From Dehalococcoidia bacterium (GTDB lineage Bacteria; Chloroflexota; Dehalococcoidia; CAUJGQ01): a stretch of DNA of 64,000 bases. Shown one piece after another: positions 33,429 to 40,724 of the stretch. Positions within the stretch are counted from its first letter, which is position 1, and every line of letters begins with the position of its first letter. Both the position numbers and the translations under genes were made by a program. Under the pieces are notes generated by a model. The model saw nothing but the letters and a program-made list of their open reading frames with translations. It made no database searches and was not told where the DNA came from. Where the stretch lies: the NCBI GenBank assembly GCA_035310145.1, contig DATGEL010000093.1, positions 1 to 64,000 of the forward strand. The letters are read 5' to 3'.

Positions 33429-34361
33429 TCAGCGGGCCTCTGGCCCGCGCAGAAAGCGCTCGACCCAGATCGCGGCCGTGGCGCCGTCGCCCACCGAGGC
33501 CGCGACCTGCCGCGCCGAGAACTGGCGCAGATCGCCGGCGACGAACACGCCGGGCACGCTGGACTGCAGCCTGCCGTCACTGACGACGTGCCCGCCGCCG
33601 TCCAGATCCACCGCGCCCTGCAGCCAAGCCGTATTGGGGTTGAGCCCGACGTAGATGAAGACGCCGCCAGCGTCCAGCCGCGATGCGCCCTCACCTGTCG
33701 TTAGCTCAACCCCGCTCACCGTCTCCTCACCCACGATCGCACCGACCGTCGCGTTCCAGAGCACGCGGCACTTCGGGTGTCCGAGGATGCGCTCCTGCAT
33801 CACCCGCGCCCCGCGGAACGACAGGCGCCGGTGCACAATCGTCACGCTCGACGCGATCTCAGCCAGGTAGAGCGCTTCGTCCAGCGCCGAGTCGCCGCCG
33901 CCCACCACGACCACCGGCCGGTCGCGGAAGAACTCGCCGTCACACGTCGCGCAGTAGGAGACACCGCGGCCCTCGAACTCCTGCTCGCCCGGCACGCCCA
34001 GCCGCGCCAGCGTCGAGCCGCCGGCCAGGATCACGGCACAGGCGGCAAACGTCTCGCCGTCGGTTTCCACCAGGTGGCGGCCGTCCGCGCCGGCGCCGGG
34101 CCGCAGCGCCTGTGCCTCGCCGTACGCGAACGCAAGGCCCGCGTCCATCGCCTGCTGCGCCATCAGCGGCCCCAACTCGTGGCCGGCGATGCCGTCGGGA
34201 AAGCCGGGATAGTTCTCCACGCGGTCTACGTTGACGAGCTGCCCGCCCGGCCCCATGCGCTCCAGCAGCAGCGTGTCGATGCGCGAACGGGCGGCGTAGA
34301 GGCCCGCGCTCAGCCCAGCCGCACCGCCGCCGACGATCAGCAGATCGGTCTCCCTGGTCAT
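33429..34361 (-). CDS. trxB: Thioredoxin reductase
   Basis: 310 residues. FAD motif IVGGGAAGLSAGLYAARS, redox-active CATC within VSYCATCDGEFF, NADPH motif VVVVGGGDSALDEALYLAE and GVFVAGDLRQFSARQV. Reduces thioredoxin or related disulfide partners with NADPH. ATG 34361. It is divergent, 116 bases away, from the UGSC selenoprotein gene, so it could supply electrons to that protein; this is inference from position only. A functional TrxB by all visible motifs. Confidence 0.92.
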   Translation of the reverse strand: MTRETDLLIVGGGAAGLSAGLYAARSRIDTLLLERMGPGGQLVNVDRVENYPGFPDGIAGHELGPLMAQQAMDAGLAFAYGEAQALRPGAGADGRHLVETDGETFAACAVILAGGSTLARLGVPGEQEFEGRGVSYCATCDGEFFRDRPVVVVGGGDSALDEALYLAEIASSVTIVHRRLSFRGARVMQERILGHPKCRVLWNATVGAIVGEETVSGVELTTGEGASRLDAGGVFIYVGLNPNTAWLQGAVDLDGGGHVVSDGRLQSSVPGVFVAGDLRQFSARQVAASVGDGATAAIWVERFLRGPEAR

Positions 34362-34477
34362 TCTCTTGCGCCGTTCCTCTCGTTGACAGTCTCGGGAGCC
34401 GCTGCCTACGATCCCAGCGCGAGCGGACCGGCGGCGCGACAAGCGCGACGCGGCCAGACGCGAAGGCGAGGTGCGGC

Positions 34478-35029
34478 ATGACCAGTCTGGCCCAGGAGAT
34501 GGTGACCGTCTACGACCCCACCGCCCAGCCGCGGCAGAGCGGCGCCGCGCTCGCCGCACGAACCGACGACCTGCGCGGCAAGACGATCGGCGTGCTCGAC
34601 AACGGCAAGGCGAACGCCGGCCTGCTGATGACCGCCGTCGCCGGCATCCTCAAAGAGCGCTACGGGGCCGCCGACGTGATCGTGCGCAAGAAGCCGGTCG
34701 CCGGGCCAGCCTCGCCACAGGTGATCAGGGATCTCAAGGAGCAGTGCGCCGCCGTGCTTGTCGGCAGCGCCGATTGAGGCTCCTGCACCGCCTGGAGTGT
34801 CCAGGCAGCGATCGTGCTGGAGAAGGAAGGCATGCCCACCGCCGTGGTCGGCACCGACGAGTTTCTCTCGCTCTTCAAGCTGGAGTCGCGCTCGCGCGGG
34901 CTGCCCGATCTGCCGGTGGCGATCACCAAGCACCCGCTGGGCGGTCTGCGCGAGCCCGACGTGCTGGCCAAGGCCGAGGCGCTGGTGCCGCAGACCGTGG
35001 CCGCGATCGTGCGCGGAGGCGCGGCATGA
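34478..35029 (+). CDS. UGSC-motif selenoprotein (TGA-encoded selenocysteine at residue 100)
   Basis: 183 residues if TGA 34775-34777 is read as selenocysteine. The frame continues open through the TGA to a stop at 35027-35029. The motif after it is Sec-Gly-Ser-Cys-Thr (TGA GGC TCC TGC ACC), the signature of the UGSC (seleno)protein family. Flanking parts are coherent: RGKTIGVLDNGKANAG and KEQCAAVLVGSAD before, VQAAIVLEKEGMPTAVVGTDEF after. A SECIS-like hairpin follows at 34780-34822. Rossmann-like redox protein; reaction unknown. GAGGTG precedes ATG 34478. The stop overlaps the next gene's ATG (ATGA). Confidence 0.9.
34780..34822 (+). promoter_or_regulatory. Bacterial SECIS-like hairpin
   Basis: Upper stem GCCTGGA/TCCAGGC (34790-34796 with 34800-34806) closed by a GTG loop 19 bases after the TGA; lower stem CTCCTGCAC (34780-34788) pairs with GTGCTGGAG (34814-34822) with one mismatch. 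Distance and G-U in the apical loop match SelB-recognised bSECIS elements. Confidence 0.82.
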
Positions 35030-36123
35030 GCGAGGGTCCGCGCGCCCGCACGTTGCAACTCCCGTCCTCGTTCCAGGAGATCAACACCGTCTTCTACGAG
35101 CGCGGCTGGACCGACGGCCTGCCGATCGTGCCGCCCACGGAGAACGCGGTCGCGGAGATGCTCGCCTGGACGGACCGCGATCCACTCGATATCGTCGGCG
35201 TGCTGCCGCCGCGGCAGGGTGAGGCGACGGTCGAGAAGATCGCGGTGAACGCGGTGATGGCCGGCTGCCTGCCGCAGTATCTGCCGGTGATCGTTGCGGC
35301 GATCCAGGCGATCTGCGACGAGCGCTTTAATCCCGACGGCGTGCAGGCCACCACGCACCCCGTGGCGCCGCTGCTGATCGTCAACGGCCCGATCGCCAGA
35401 GAGTTGAGCATCAACAGCGGCTACAACTGCTTCGGCCAGGGCGCGCGCGCCAACGCCACGATCGGCCGCGCCATCCGCCTGGTGATGATGAACGTCGGCG
35501 GCGGCCTGCCCGGCAGCGGCGACCGCAGCACGCAGGGTAGCCCCGCCAAGTACACCTACTGCATCGCCGAGAACGAGACGGAGAATCCCTGGCAGCCGCT
35601 GCAGGTCGAGCTGGGCTTCGACGTCGAAACCAGCACGGTCACGCTCTGCGGCTGCGAAGGGCCGCACAACATCCAGGACCATTACAGCAATACAGGCGAG
35701 GGCATCCTCAAGACGATCGCCGGCGCGATGGGCCAGGCAGGCAGCAACAACATCCTCGGCCACGGGCATCCGGTGCTCACGCTCGGACCGGAGCACGCCG
35801 CCACGATCGCCCGCGACGGCTACAGCAAAGCCGACGTGAAGCAGTTCGTCTTCGACAACGCGCGCTTCCCGGTGAGCAGGCTGGGTTACGAGTTCACGCA
35901 CGGCGTGCTCGACCGGCTCAACAGCTTCGACCCAGACGCGCCGGACGCGATGTGCCGGATCATGGAGCGGCCGGAAGATCTGCTCGTGGTCGTCGCCGGC
36001 GGCTCGGGCAAGCATTCGTCGTGGCAGCCGACCTTCGGCGGCTACACGAAGCCGGTGACGCTGCCGATCGCACGCAAGGACGGGGCGACCGCACGCTCGA
36101 TCGAGGAGTTCCGGCGAAGCTGA
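35026..36123 (+). CDS. Uncharacterised partner of the UGSC selenoprotein
   Basis: 365 residues. ATG 35026 overlaps the selenoprotein stop by four bases, so the two are translationally coupled and probably form one complex. I do not recognise a named family with certainty. Notable features: YERGWTDGLPIVPPTENAV at the N-terminus, a Gly-rich SGYNCFGQGARANATIGRA segment, a VTLCGCEGPHNIQDHYS motif with a C-x-C pair, and GHGHPVLTLGPEHA. No signal peptide or membrane segment. The conserved cysteines and histidines hint at a redox or metal role alongside the selenocysteine. Confidence 0.85.
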   Translation: MSEGPRARTLQLPSSFQEINTVFYERGWTDGLPIVPPTENAVAEMLAWTDRDPLDIVGVLPPRQGEATVEKIAVNAVMAGCLPQYLPVIVAAIQAICDERFNPDGVQATTHPVAPLLIVNGPIARELSINSGYNCFGQGARANATIGRAIRLVMMNVGGGLPGSGDRSTQGSPAKYTYCIAENETENPWQPLQVELGFDVETSTVTLCGCEGPHNIQDHYSNTGEGILKTIAGAMGQAGSNNILGHGHPVLTLGPEHAATIARDGYSKADVKQFVFDNARFPVSRLGYEFTHGVLDRLNSFDPDAPDAMCRIMERPEDLLVVVAGGSGKHSSWQPTFGGYTKPVTLPIARKDGATARSIEEFRRS

Positions 36124-36219
36124 CCGAGTCGAACGTGGCGCCTTCGAGGCTGGGACCCATTGGCCGGCGGCAGAGGGAACTGCCGGCCGCACGGGTCCGA
36201 TTGCAGGTACGGCAGCGCT

Positions 36220-36966
36220 ATGCGTGAAGCAGCGGATGATCGTCCGGTCGGCCCGCCGCGCGCCATCCTCTTCGATTTGGACGGCACGCTCGACGACCGC
36301 TCGCGCTCGATCGCGCGCTATGCCCGGCCGTTCCAGGCGTCGTTCGCCGAACATCTGGCCGAGATCGAGATCGCTGAGCTTGAGGCGCTCCTCCAGCGCG
36401 CCGACGGCGACGGCTACCGGGTGCGAGCTGACGTGTGCGAGGATCTCCTGCGTGTGTTGCCCTGGCAGAACGCGCCGGAGGTTCAGCAGCTCGTCGAGCA
36501 CTGGTACGCCTGGTTTCCGATATCGGCTGCGCCGCGCGACGGGCTTGAGGCGCTGCTGCCGGCGCTCGCGAGGCGGGGAATTCGGCTGGGAGTGGTGAGC
36601 AACGGCGGCGTGCGCATCCAGCGGGCCAAGCTGGCGGCGCTGGGCATCGAACGCTATTTTTCCGCCGTCGTGATCTCCGAAGCGGTTGGAATCGAGAAGC
36701 CGGACCCGGCGATCTTCCGGCATGCACTGGACCAGCTTGGTTGCGCCGCAGGGGAGGCCTGGTTCGTCGGTGATCATCCTGTAAACGATGTCCTCGGGGC
36801 GAGCGCCGCCGGCCTATGGGGCATCTGGTTGCCCGCGCTGCACCCGTGGCCGGCCGAACACCCGCCGCCGGCATGGCAGATCGCCACGCTGCTCGACATC
36901 CTGCGCCTGCTCGAACCGGCCGCCTTCGAGAGCACGGGCCCAACCGCATCGCACATCGCGACATAG
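36220..36966 (+). CDS. HAD-superfamily hydrolase
   Basis: 248 residues. Motif I ILFDLDGTLDD with the two aspartates, motif II VVSNGG, lysine and motif III in EKPDPAIFRHAL, and motif IV GDHPVNDVLGA. Cap domain lies between residues about 25 and 90. A phosphoglycolate-phosphatase-like or general phosphatase role is likely. ATG 36220 is chosen over the upstream extension because similarity begins at APRAILFDLDGT-like sequence shortly after. No operon link to the preceding gene is clear. Confidence 0.9.
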   Translation: MREAADDRPVGPPRAILFDLDGTLDDRSRSIARYARPFQASFAEHLAEIEIAELEALLQRADGDGYRVRADVCEDLLRVLPWQNAPEVQQLVEHWYAWFPISAAPRDGLEALLPALARRGIRLGVVSNGGVRIQRAKLAALGIERYFSAVVISEAVGIEKPDPAIFRHALDQLGCAAGEAWFVGDHPVNDVLGASAAGLWGIWLPALHPWPAEHPPPAWQIATLLDILRLLEPAAFESTGPTASHIAT

Positions 36967-36996
36967 TTGAAAAAGTCAATCGACAATCCGTACAAT
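36967..36996 (+). promoter_or_regulatory. Promoter of the LLM monooxygenase gene
   Basis: TTGAAA (36967-36972), 18-base spacer, TACAAT (36991-36996); close to the sigma-70-type consensus and 42 bases before the start codon at 37039. Confidence 0.75.
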
Positions 36997-37038
36997 GACG
37001 GCCAGCAGCTACGCGCTCACAGCCAGCGGAGGCCGGCG

Positions 37039-38139
37039 ATGCCCATCGAGTTCATCGGGATGATCGGGACGCGGCCGGCGTCCGAAACGCACGGCGCCGC
37101 CGTCTCGATTATCGGCGGTTCGGTCGATCGTGACTTCGTACGCGACTTCTCCCGCGCCCACGAAGACGCCGGCTTCGACCGCGTGCTTGTCGGCTACGGT
37201 TCCACCGGGCCAGACACCTGGAGTGTCACCTCGTATGCTTCCTCGGTAACCGAGCGGCTCGGCTTCTTGCTGGCGCATCGCCCTGGCTTCGTCGTGCCCA
37301 CGCTGGCGGCACGCAAGGCGGCCACGCTCGACCAGTTCAGCGGCGGCCGTATCGCCCTGCACTTCATCACCGGCGGCAGCGACGCCGAGCAGCGCCGCGA
37401 CGGCGACTTTTTGGACCACGACGCCCGCTACCGCCGCACCGACGAGTATTTGAGCGTCTTGCGCCAGGTCTGGACCTCCGATCAGCCCTTCGACCACGCC
37501 GGCGAGTTCTACCGCTTCGAGCAGGCGTTCGCGGACGTGAAGCCGCTGCAGCAGCCGCATGTGCCGATCTACTTCGGCGGCGCCTCGGGGGCGGCGCTGG
37601 CGGTGGGCGCGAAGCACGCCGACTGCTACATGTTCTGGGGCGAGCCGCTGGCGGCGATCCGCGCCCGCATCGCCGCCGTCACGACCGCGGCGGCGCAGTA
37701 CGGCCGCCGGCCGCGCTTCAGCGTCTCGCTGCGGCCGATCCTGGGCGCGACGGAGGAGCAAGCCTGGGCGCGGGCGTACGGGATCCTCGAGCGGATCAAG
37801 ACGGTGCGCGGCGGGCACGGCATCAACGGCACGAGCGCGCGCCCGCAGTCCGTTGGCTCGCAGCGGCTGCTCGCCGCGGCGGCGCAGGGCGAGATCATGG
37901 ACCAGCGCCTCTGGACGCCGATCGCGGCGGCCACCGGCGCCGCCGGCAACACGACGGCGCTGGTGGGCACACCGGAGCAGGTGGCGGAGTCGCTGCTCGC
38001 CTACTACGACCTCGGCGTCACGACCTTGTTGATCCGTGGCTTCGATCCCCTGCCCGACGCGATCGAGTACGGCCGCGACCTGCTGCCGATCGTGCGAGCC
38101 GAGGTCGCCCGCCGCGAGCGGCAGGCCGCCGCGGTCTAG
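37039..38139 (+). CDS. LLM-class flavin-dependent oxidoreductase (alkanesulfonate-monooxygenase-like)
   Basis: 366-residue bacterial-luciferase-like barrel. Recognisable segments are FSRAHEDAGFDRVLVGYGST, FLLAHRPGFVVPTLAARKAATLDQFSGGR, HFITGGSDAEQRRDGDF, RTDEYLSVLRQVW and VPIYFGGAS, which align with SsuD. The enzyme would use FMNH2 and oxygen on an alkanesulfonate or similar substrate. No flavin reductase or sulfonate transporter lies nearby. GGAGG precedes ATG 37039; the frame upstream overlaps the promoter and is not coding. Confidence 0.9.
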   Translation: MPIEFIGMIGTRPASETHGAAVSIIGGSVDRDFVRDFSRAHEDAGFDRVLVGYGSTGPDTWSVTSYASSVTERLGFLLAHRPGFVVPTLAARKAATLDQFSGGRIALHFITGGSDAEQRRDGDFLDHDARYRRTDEYLSVLRQVWTSDQPFDHAGEFYRFEQAFADVKPLQQPHVPIYFGGASGAALAVGAKHADCYMFWGEPLAAIRARIAAVTTAAAQYGRRPRFSVSLRPILGATEEQAWARAYGILERIKTVRGGHGINGTSARPQSVGSQRLLAAAAQGEIMDQRLWTPIAAATGAAGNTTALVGTPEQVAESLLAYYDLGVTTLLIRGFDPLPDAIEYGRDLLPIVRAEVARRERQAAAV

Positions 38140-38147
38140 CCCTGGCC

Positions 38148-38681
38148 TCAGGCGAGTGACGGCGGCAGCTTCAGTCCGAAGCGCGCGGCCAGCAGGCGCA
38201 TGTCACGGCGATCGTCCTCGTCCGGCTCGTAGCCGGAATGGCAGAGCAGCTGGAACTCCGCACTCAGGCACTTCACCGGCTCGCCGTCGATCGTGCCGTT
38301 GCCGCCGAAGCCTTCCGGTGGATAGCGGAAGAGCGAGCCGTCCGGCTGCGGCTGCAGCCCGCCGCCCTCGGCGTCGAATGTGACCGTGTGGAAGTCGATC
38401 GCGCGGCCGCCGGGGGCGCGCAGCACGAAGCGGATGGGCCGGTCGTCTTCGGCAGGAAGATAGCCGAGCGGCGCCAGCGCGGTGATCGTTGCCGCATGAT
38501 CGCTCGCGGCGCCGACAAGGTCCAGGTCGGCGTGCAGCCGCGTTTGTTCGCCCAGGGCGGCGTCCACCGCCCAGCCGCCGTCGACGCACACGTCGATGCC
38601 GGACTCGCGCAGGGCATGCAGCACGCGCACCACTTCGGCGGCGGGCATCTCGCCTCGATTTGCATGGCCCGTGTCAGGCAT
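38148..38681 (-). CDS. Nucleotidyltransferase-fold protein (lincosamide/aminoglycoside type)
   Basis: 177 residues. The active-site pattern GGWAVDAALGEQTRLHADLDL matches the minimal nucleotidyltransferase group that includes LinB/LnuA and related resistance enzymes (GGWxxD ... DxDL). Further support: RAIDFHTVTFDAEG and KCLSAEFQLLCHSGYEP. Transfer of a nucleotide to a small molecule is predicted, but the substrate cannot be given and resistance is not established. ATG 38681 or 38645 could be the start. Convergent with the LLM gene. Confidence 0.85.
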   Translation of the reverse strand: MPDTGHANRGEMPAAEVVRVLHALRESGIDVCVDGGWAVDAALGEQTRLHADLDLVGAASDHAATITALAPLGYLPAEDDRPIRFVLRAPGGRAIDFHTVTFDAEGGGLQPQPDGSLFRYPPEGFGGNGTIDGEPVKCLSAEFQLLCHSGYEPDEDDRRDMRLLAARFGLKLPPSLA

Positions 38682-38702
38682 GATCGCGACGGGGCCGGTG
38701 CG

Positions 38703-39116
38703 CTAGTGCGCCGGGTAGCTCGGGTCGGGCGTGTCGGTGTCGATGATCTGCTGCAGGCGCGCGCGCACCTGCGAGTGTTCGCCGTGGGTCTTCTCAGCGA
38801 TCAGCGCAGCCAGGCGATCGAGGTCGCTCTCCGCGGACTTGATCTCCTCCGCAGAGACGCCGGGGAAGGCCGCGCGGATGTCATCGAGGCTCGTCTCGAC
38901 GCGCGCCGCCATGGACAGCGCTTCGGGGGTGGTGTCGTGGCGCGTCTCGGCGGTGGCCATCTGCTGCTCCGGCGCCGGGGCCCCGCGATCGCCGAACTCG
39001 CCGTAGTCGGCGGAGTCGATCTCGTCCTCGTCATAGCCCGAGCCGCGCCGCTTGCGCAGCACGAATGCTGTGATGCCGCCGATGACTACGCCGCCGAGCA
39101 GGAGCTTCTTCAACAC
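38703..39116 (-). CDS. Small single-pass membrane protein behind a structured leader
   Basis: 137 residues from GTG 39116: a short basic N-terminus, one transmembrane helix (KLLLGGVVIGGITAFVLRKRR), an acidic Tyr-rich linker and a helical C-terminal region (DDIRAAFPGVSAEEIKSAESDLDRLAALIAEK). AAGGGA lies upstream of the GTG; a TTG at 39191 is the longer alternative but overlaps the terminator region. No recognised family. Expression is probably controlled by the leader at 39205-39365. Confidence 0.7.
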   Translation of the reverse strand: MLKKLLLGGVVIGGITAFVLRKRRGSGYDEDEIDSADYGEFGDRGAPAPEQQMATAETRHDTTPEALSMAARVETSLDDIRAAFPGVSAEEIKSAESDLDRLAALIAEKTHGEHSQVRARLQQIIDTDTPDPSYPAH

Positions 39117-39204
39117 GACCGCCGTTCCCTTCTTCGCCGCCCCGGCTCTCGTCCGGCCGCGGCGCACGCTGCTGCGGCGATCATACGCCAAACGCAGAAA
39201 AGCG

Positions 39205-39238
39205 GATGACCGAGGAACCTTGCGGCCCCTCGGTCATC
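39205..39238 (-). terminator. Attenuator-like hairpin in the leader
   Basis: Perfect 11-bp inverted repeat GATGACCGAGG / CCTCGGTCATC with a 12-base loop; on the minus strand it is followed three bases later by TTTT. Lies between the structured leader and the start codon at 39116. Confidence 0.75.
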
Positions 39239-39242
39239 TCGT

Positions 39243-39365
39243 GTCAGGCGCTCCGCGGGACATACCCGAGATCTTGCGATCCCTCATTGCCTTGCGGCCA
39301 GAGCGGGCCCGGCTTCAACGACTGCCCGACTCTCCACCGGTTTCGCTCGTCGGAGTCGTCCTGAC
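39243..39365 (-). ncRNA. Structured leader RNA, class unassigned (riboswitch candidate)
   Basis: On the minus strand an outer helix GTCAGG/CCTGAC (39365-39360 with 39248-39243) encloses a second helix ACGACT-CCGAC / GTCGG-GC-AGTCGT (39359-39349 with 39330-39318), and further small hairpins GCC-GCAA-GGC and GATC-GCAA-GATC. The predicted transcription start coincides with the first base of the outer helix, and the terminator follows. No known riboswitch or T-box consensus fits. Confidence 0.6.
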
Positions 39366-39371
39366 GGAGGT

Positions 39372-39400
39372 ATAGTCGCAGGCTGGGAATCCCCTGTCAA
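39372..39400 (-). promoter_or_regulatory. Promoter of the structured leader
   Basis: Minus strand TTGACA (39400-39395), 17-base spacer, GACTAT (39377-39372). Predicted start about 39365. Confidence 0.7.
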
Positions 39401-39507
39401 TCCCGATTTCGTAAAGCTGGAGATCTTCCTCCGCCGCGGCGTGTGAGCCTCGGCACTCGCTCGTGCCGCATGCCAGCGCTACGCTGAGGAGAGCGAGCCG
39501 TGCAGGA

Positions 39508-40701
39508 ATGCCCGTGATCTATGACGCGATCGTGGTTGGCGCGGGGCCGGCGGGCAGCACCGCCGCGCGCGAGATCGCCCGGCGCGGCGGCTCGGTGCTG
39601 CTGCTGGAGCGCGCTCGCTTTCCGCGCGACAAGCCGTGCGGCGGCGGCGTCACGCCGCGCGCGGCGAAGCTGCTGCCCTTCGACCTGGCCCCGGTGCTCG
39701 AGCGCAGCGTCGACAGCGTCTACTTCAGCCTCAAGCAACGGGCGGGGTTCGTGCGGCGCTCGTCCGCGCCGCTCACGCTGCTCACGCAACGCCGGCGGCT
39801 CGACGCGTTCCTCGTGCAGCAGGCCGAAGCGGCCGGAGCAACCTTCCACGACGGGGACGGCGTCTCGGGGCTGGAGTTGACCGACCACGGCGTCACCGTC
39901 CTCAGCCGCTGCGCCAGGCAGAAGGGCCGTGTGGTGATCGGCGCGGACGGTGCGAATGGCGTCGTCGCGCGGCTGTGCGGCCTCGGTGGACCGCGCGACG
40001 TGGCCGTGGCGCTCGAAGGCAACATCCCCTGCCCGGATGGGCTGCCGCGGCGCTGGCAGCGCGCGATCGGCATGGACCTCGGCGGCATTCCCGGCGGCTA
40101 CGGCTGGCTCTTCCCCAAGGGCGATCATCTCAACGTCGGCGTCGGCGGCTGGCAGTATTTGGCCGGCAGCCTGCGCGCCCGCCTGAACGCGCTCTGCGCC
40201 TTCTACGACCTGCCGGCCGAGCGCCTGCAAAACCTGCGCGGCTACCAGTTGCCGGTGCGGCGGCCGGGTTCGCCGCTCGCCCGCGGCCGCGTGGCGCTGG
40301 CCGGCGACGCCGCGGGACTGCTGGATCCGCTTTCGGGAGAAGGAATTTACGCGGCGATCAGCAGCGGCCGGACCGTGGCGCGGCACGCGGCCGCGCTGCT
40401 GGCAGGACGCGCCGCCTCGCTCGCCGGCTATGCGGCGGCGATCGAGCGGGAGCTGGCGCCCGATCTCGTCGCCTCCCGTCGCTTTCAGGATCTCTTCTAC
40501 CTGGTGCCGGAGCTGTACGTCGGCCTGCTGCGGCGCAGCGACCGCATCTGGGAGCTGCTCGCCAGCCTGATTCGCGGCGAGCAGAGCTATGTCGGCTTCA
40601 AGCGCCGGCTCGGGCCGCTGGGCTGGGCGGTGGACGTGGGCTCGCTGGCCGTGCGCACGACGCCGTTCGGTCGGATCGCCGGCCTGCCGCCACGCTCCTG
40701 A
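39508..40701 (+). CDS. Geranylgeranyl-reductase-family FAD-dependent oxidoreductase
   Basis: 397 residues. FAD motif AIVVGAGPAGSTAAREIARRG, PRDKPCGGGVTPRAAKLL (the conserved cysteine-glycine stretch of the family), VIGADGANGVVAR, and ALAGDAAGLLDPLSGEGIYAAI. These flavoproteins saturate isoprenoid chains of lipids, quinones or carotenoids; the exact substrate is unknown. ATG 39508 has GAGGAGAG 15 bases upstream. Divergent from the leader-controlled gene. Confidence 0.9.
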   Translation: MPVIYDAIVVGAGPAGSTAAREIARRGGSVLLLERARFPRDKPCGGGVTPRAAKLLPFDLAPVLERSVDSVYFSLKQRAGFVRRSSAPLTLLTQRRRLDAFLVQQAEAAGATFHDGDGVSGLELTDHGVTVLSRCARQKGRVVIGADGANGVVARLCGLGGPRDVAVALEGNIPCPDGLPRRWQRAIGMDLGGIPGGYGWLFPKGDHLNVGVGGWQYLAGSLRARLNALCAFYDLPAERLQNLRGYQLPVRRPGSPLARGRVALAGDAAGLLDPLSGEGIYAAISSGRTVARHAAALLAGRAASLAGYAAAIERELAPDLVASRRFQDLFYLVPELYVGLLRRSDRIWELLASLIRGEQSYVGFKRRLGPLGWAVDVGSLAVRTTPFGRIAGLPPRS

Positions 40702-40724
40702 ACGGCCGAGCCGGCTGACGCCAA

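Noticed and set aside
39243-39365. T-box, cobalamin or other known riboswitch
   Set aside because: The T-box core GGTGGNACCGCG is not present (GGGTATGTCCCGCGG is a poor match), the gene is not amino-acid related, and other class consensus blocks are absent.
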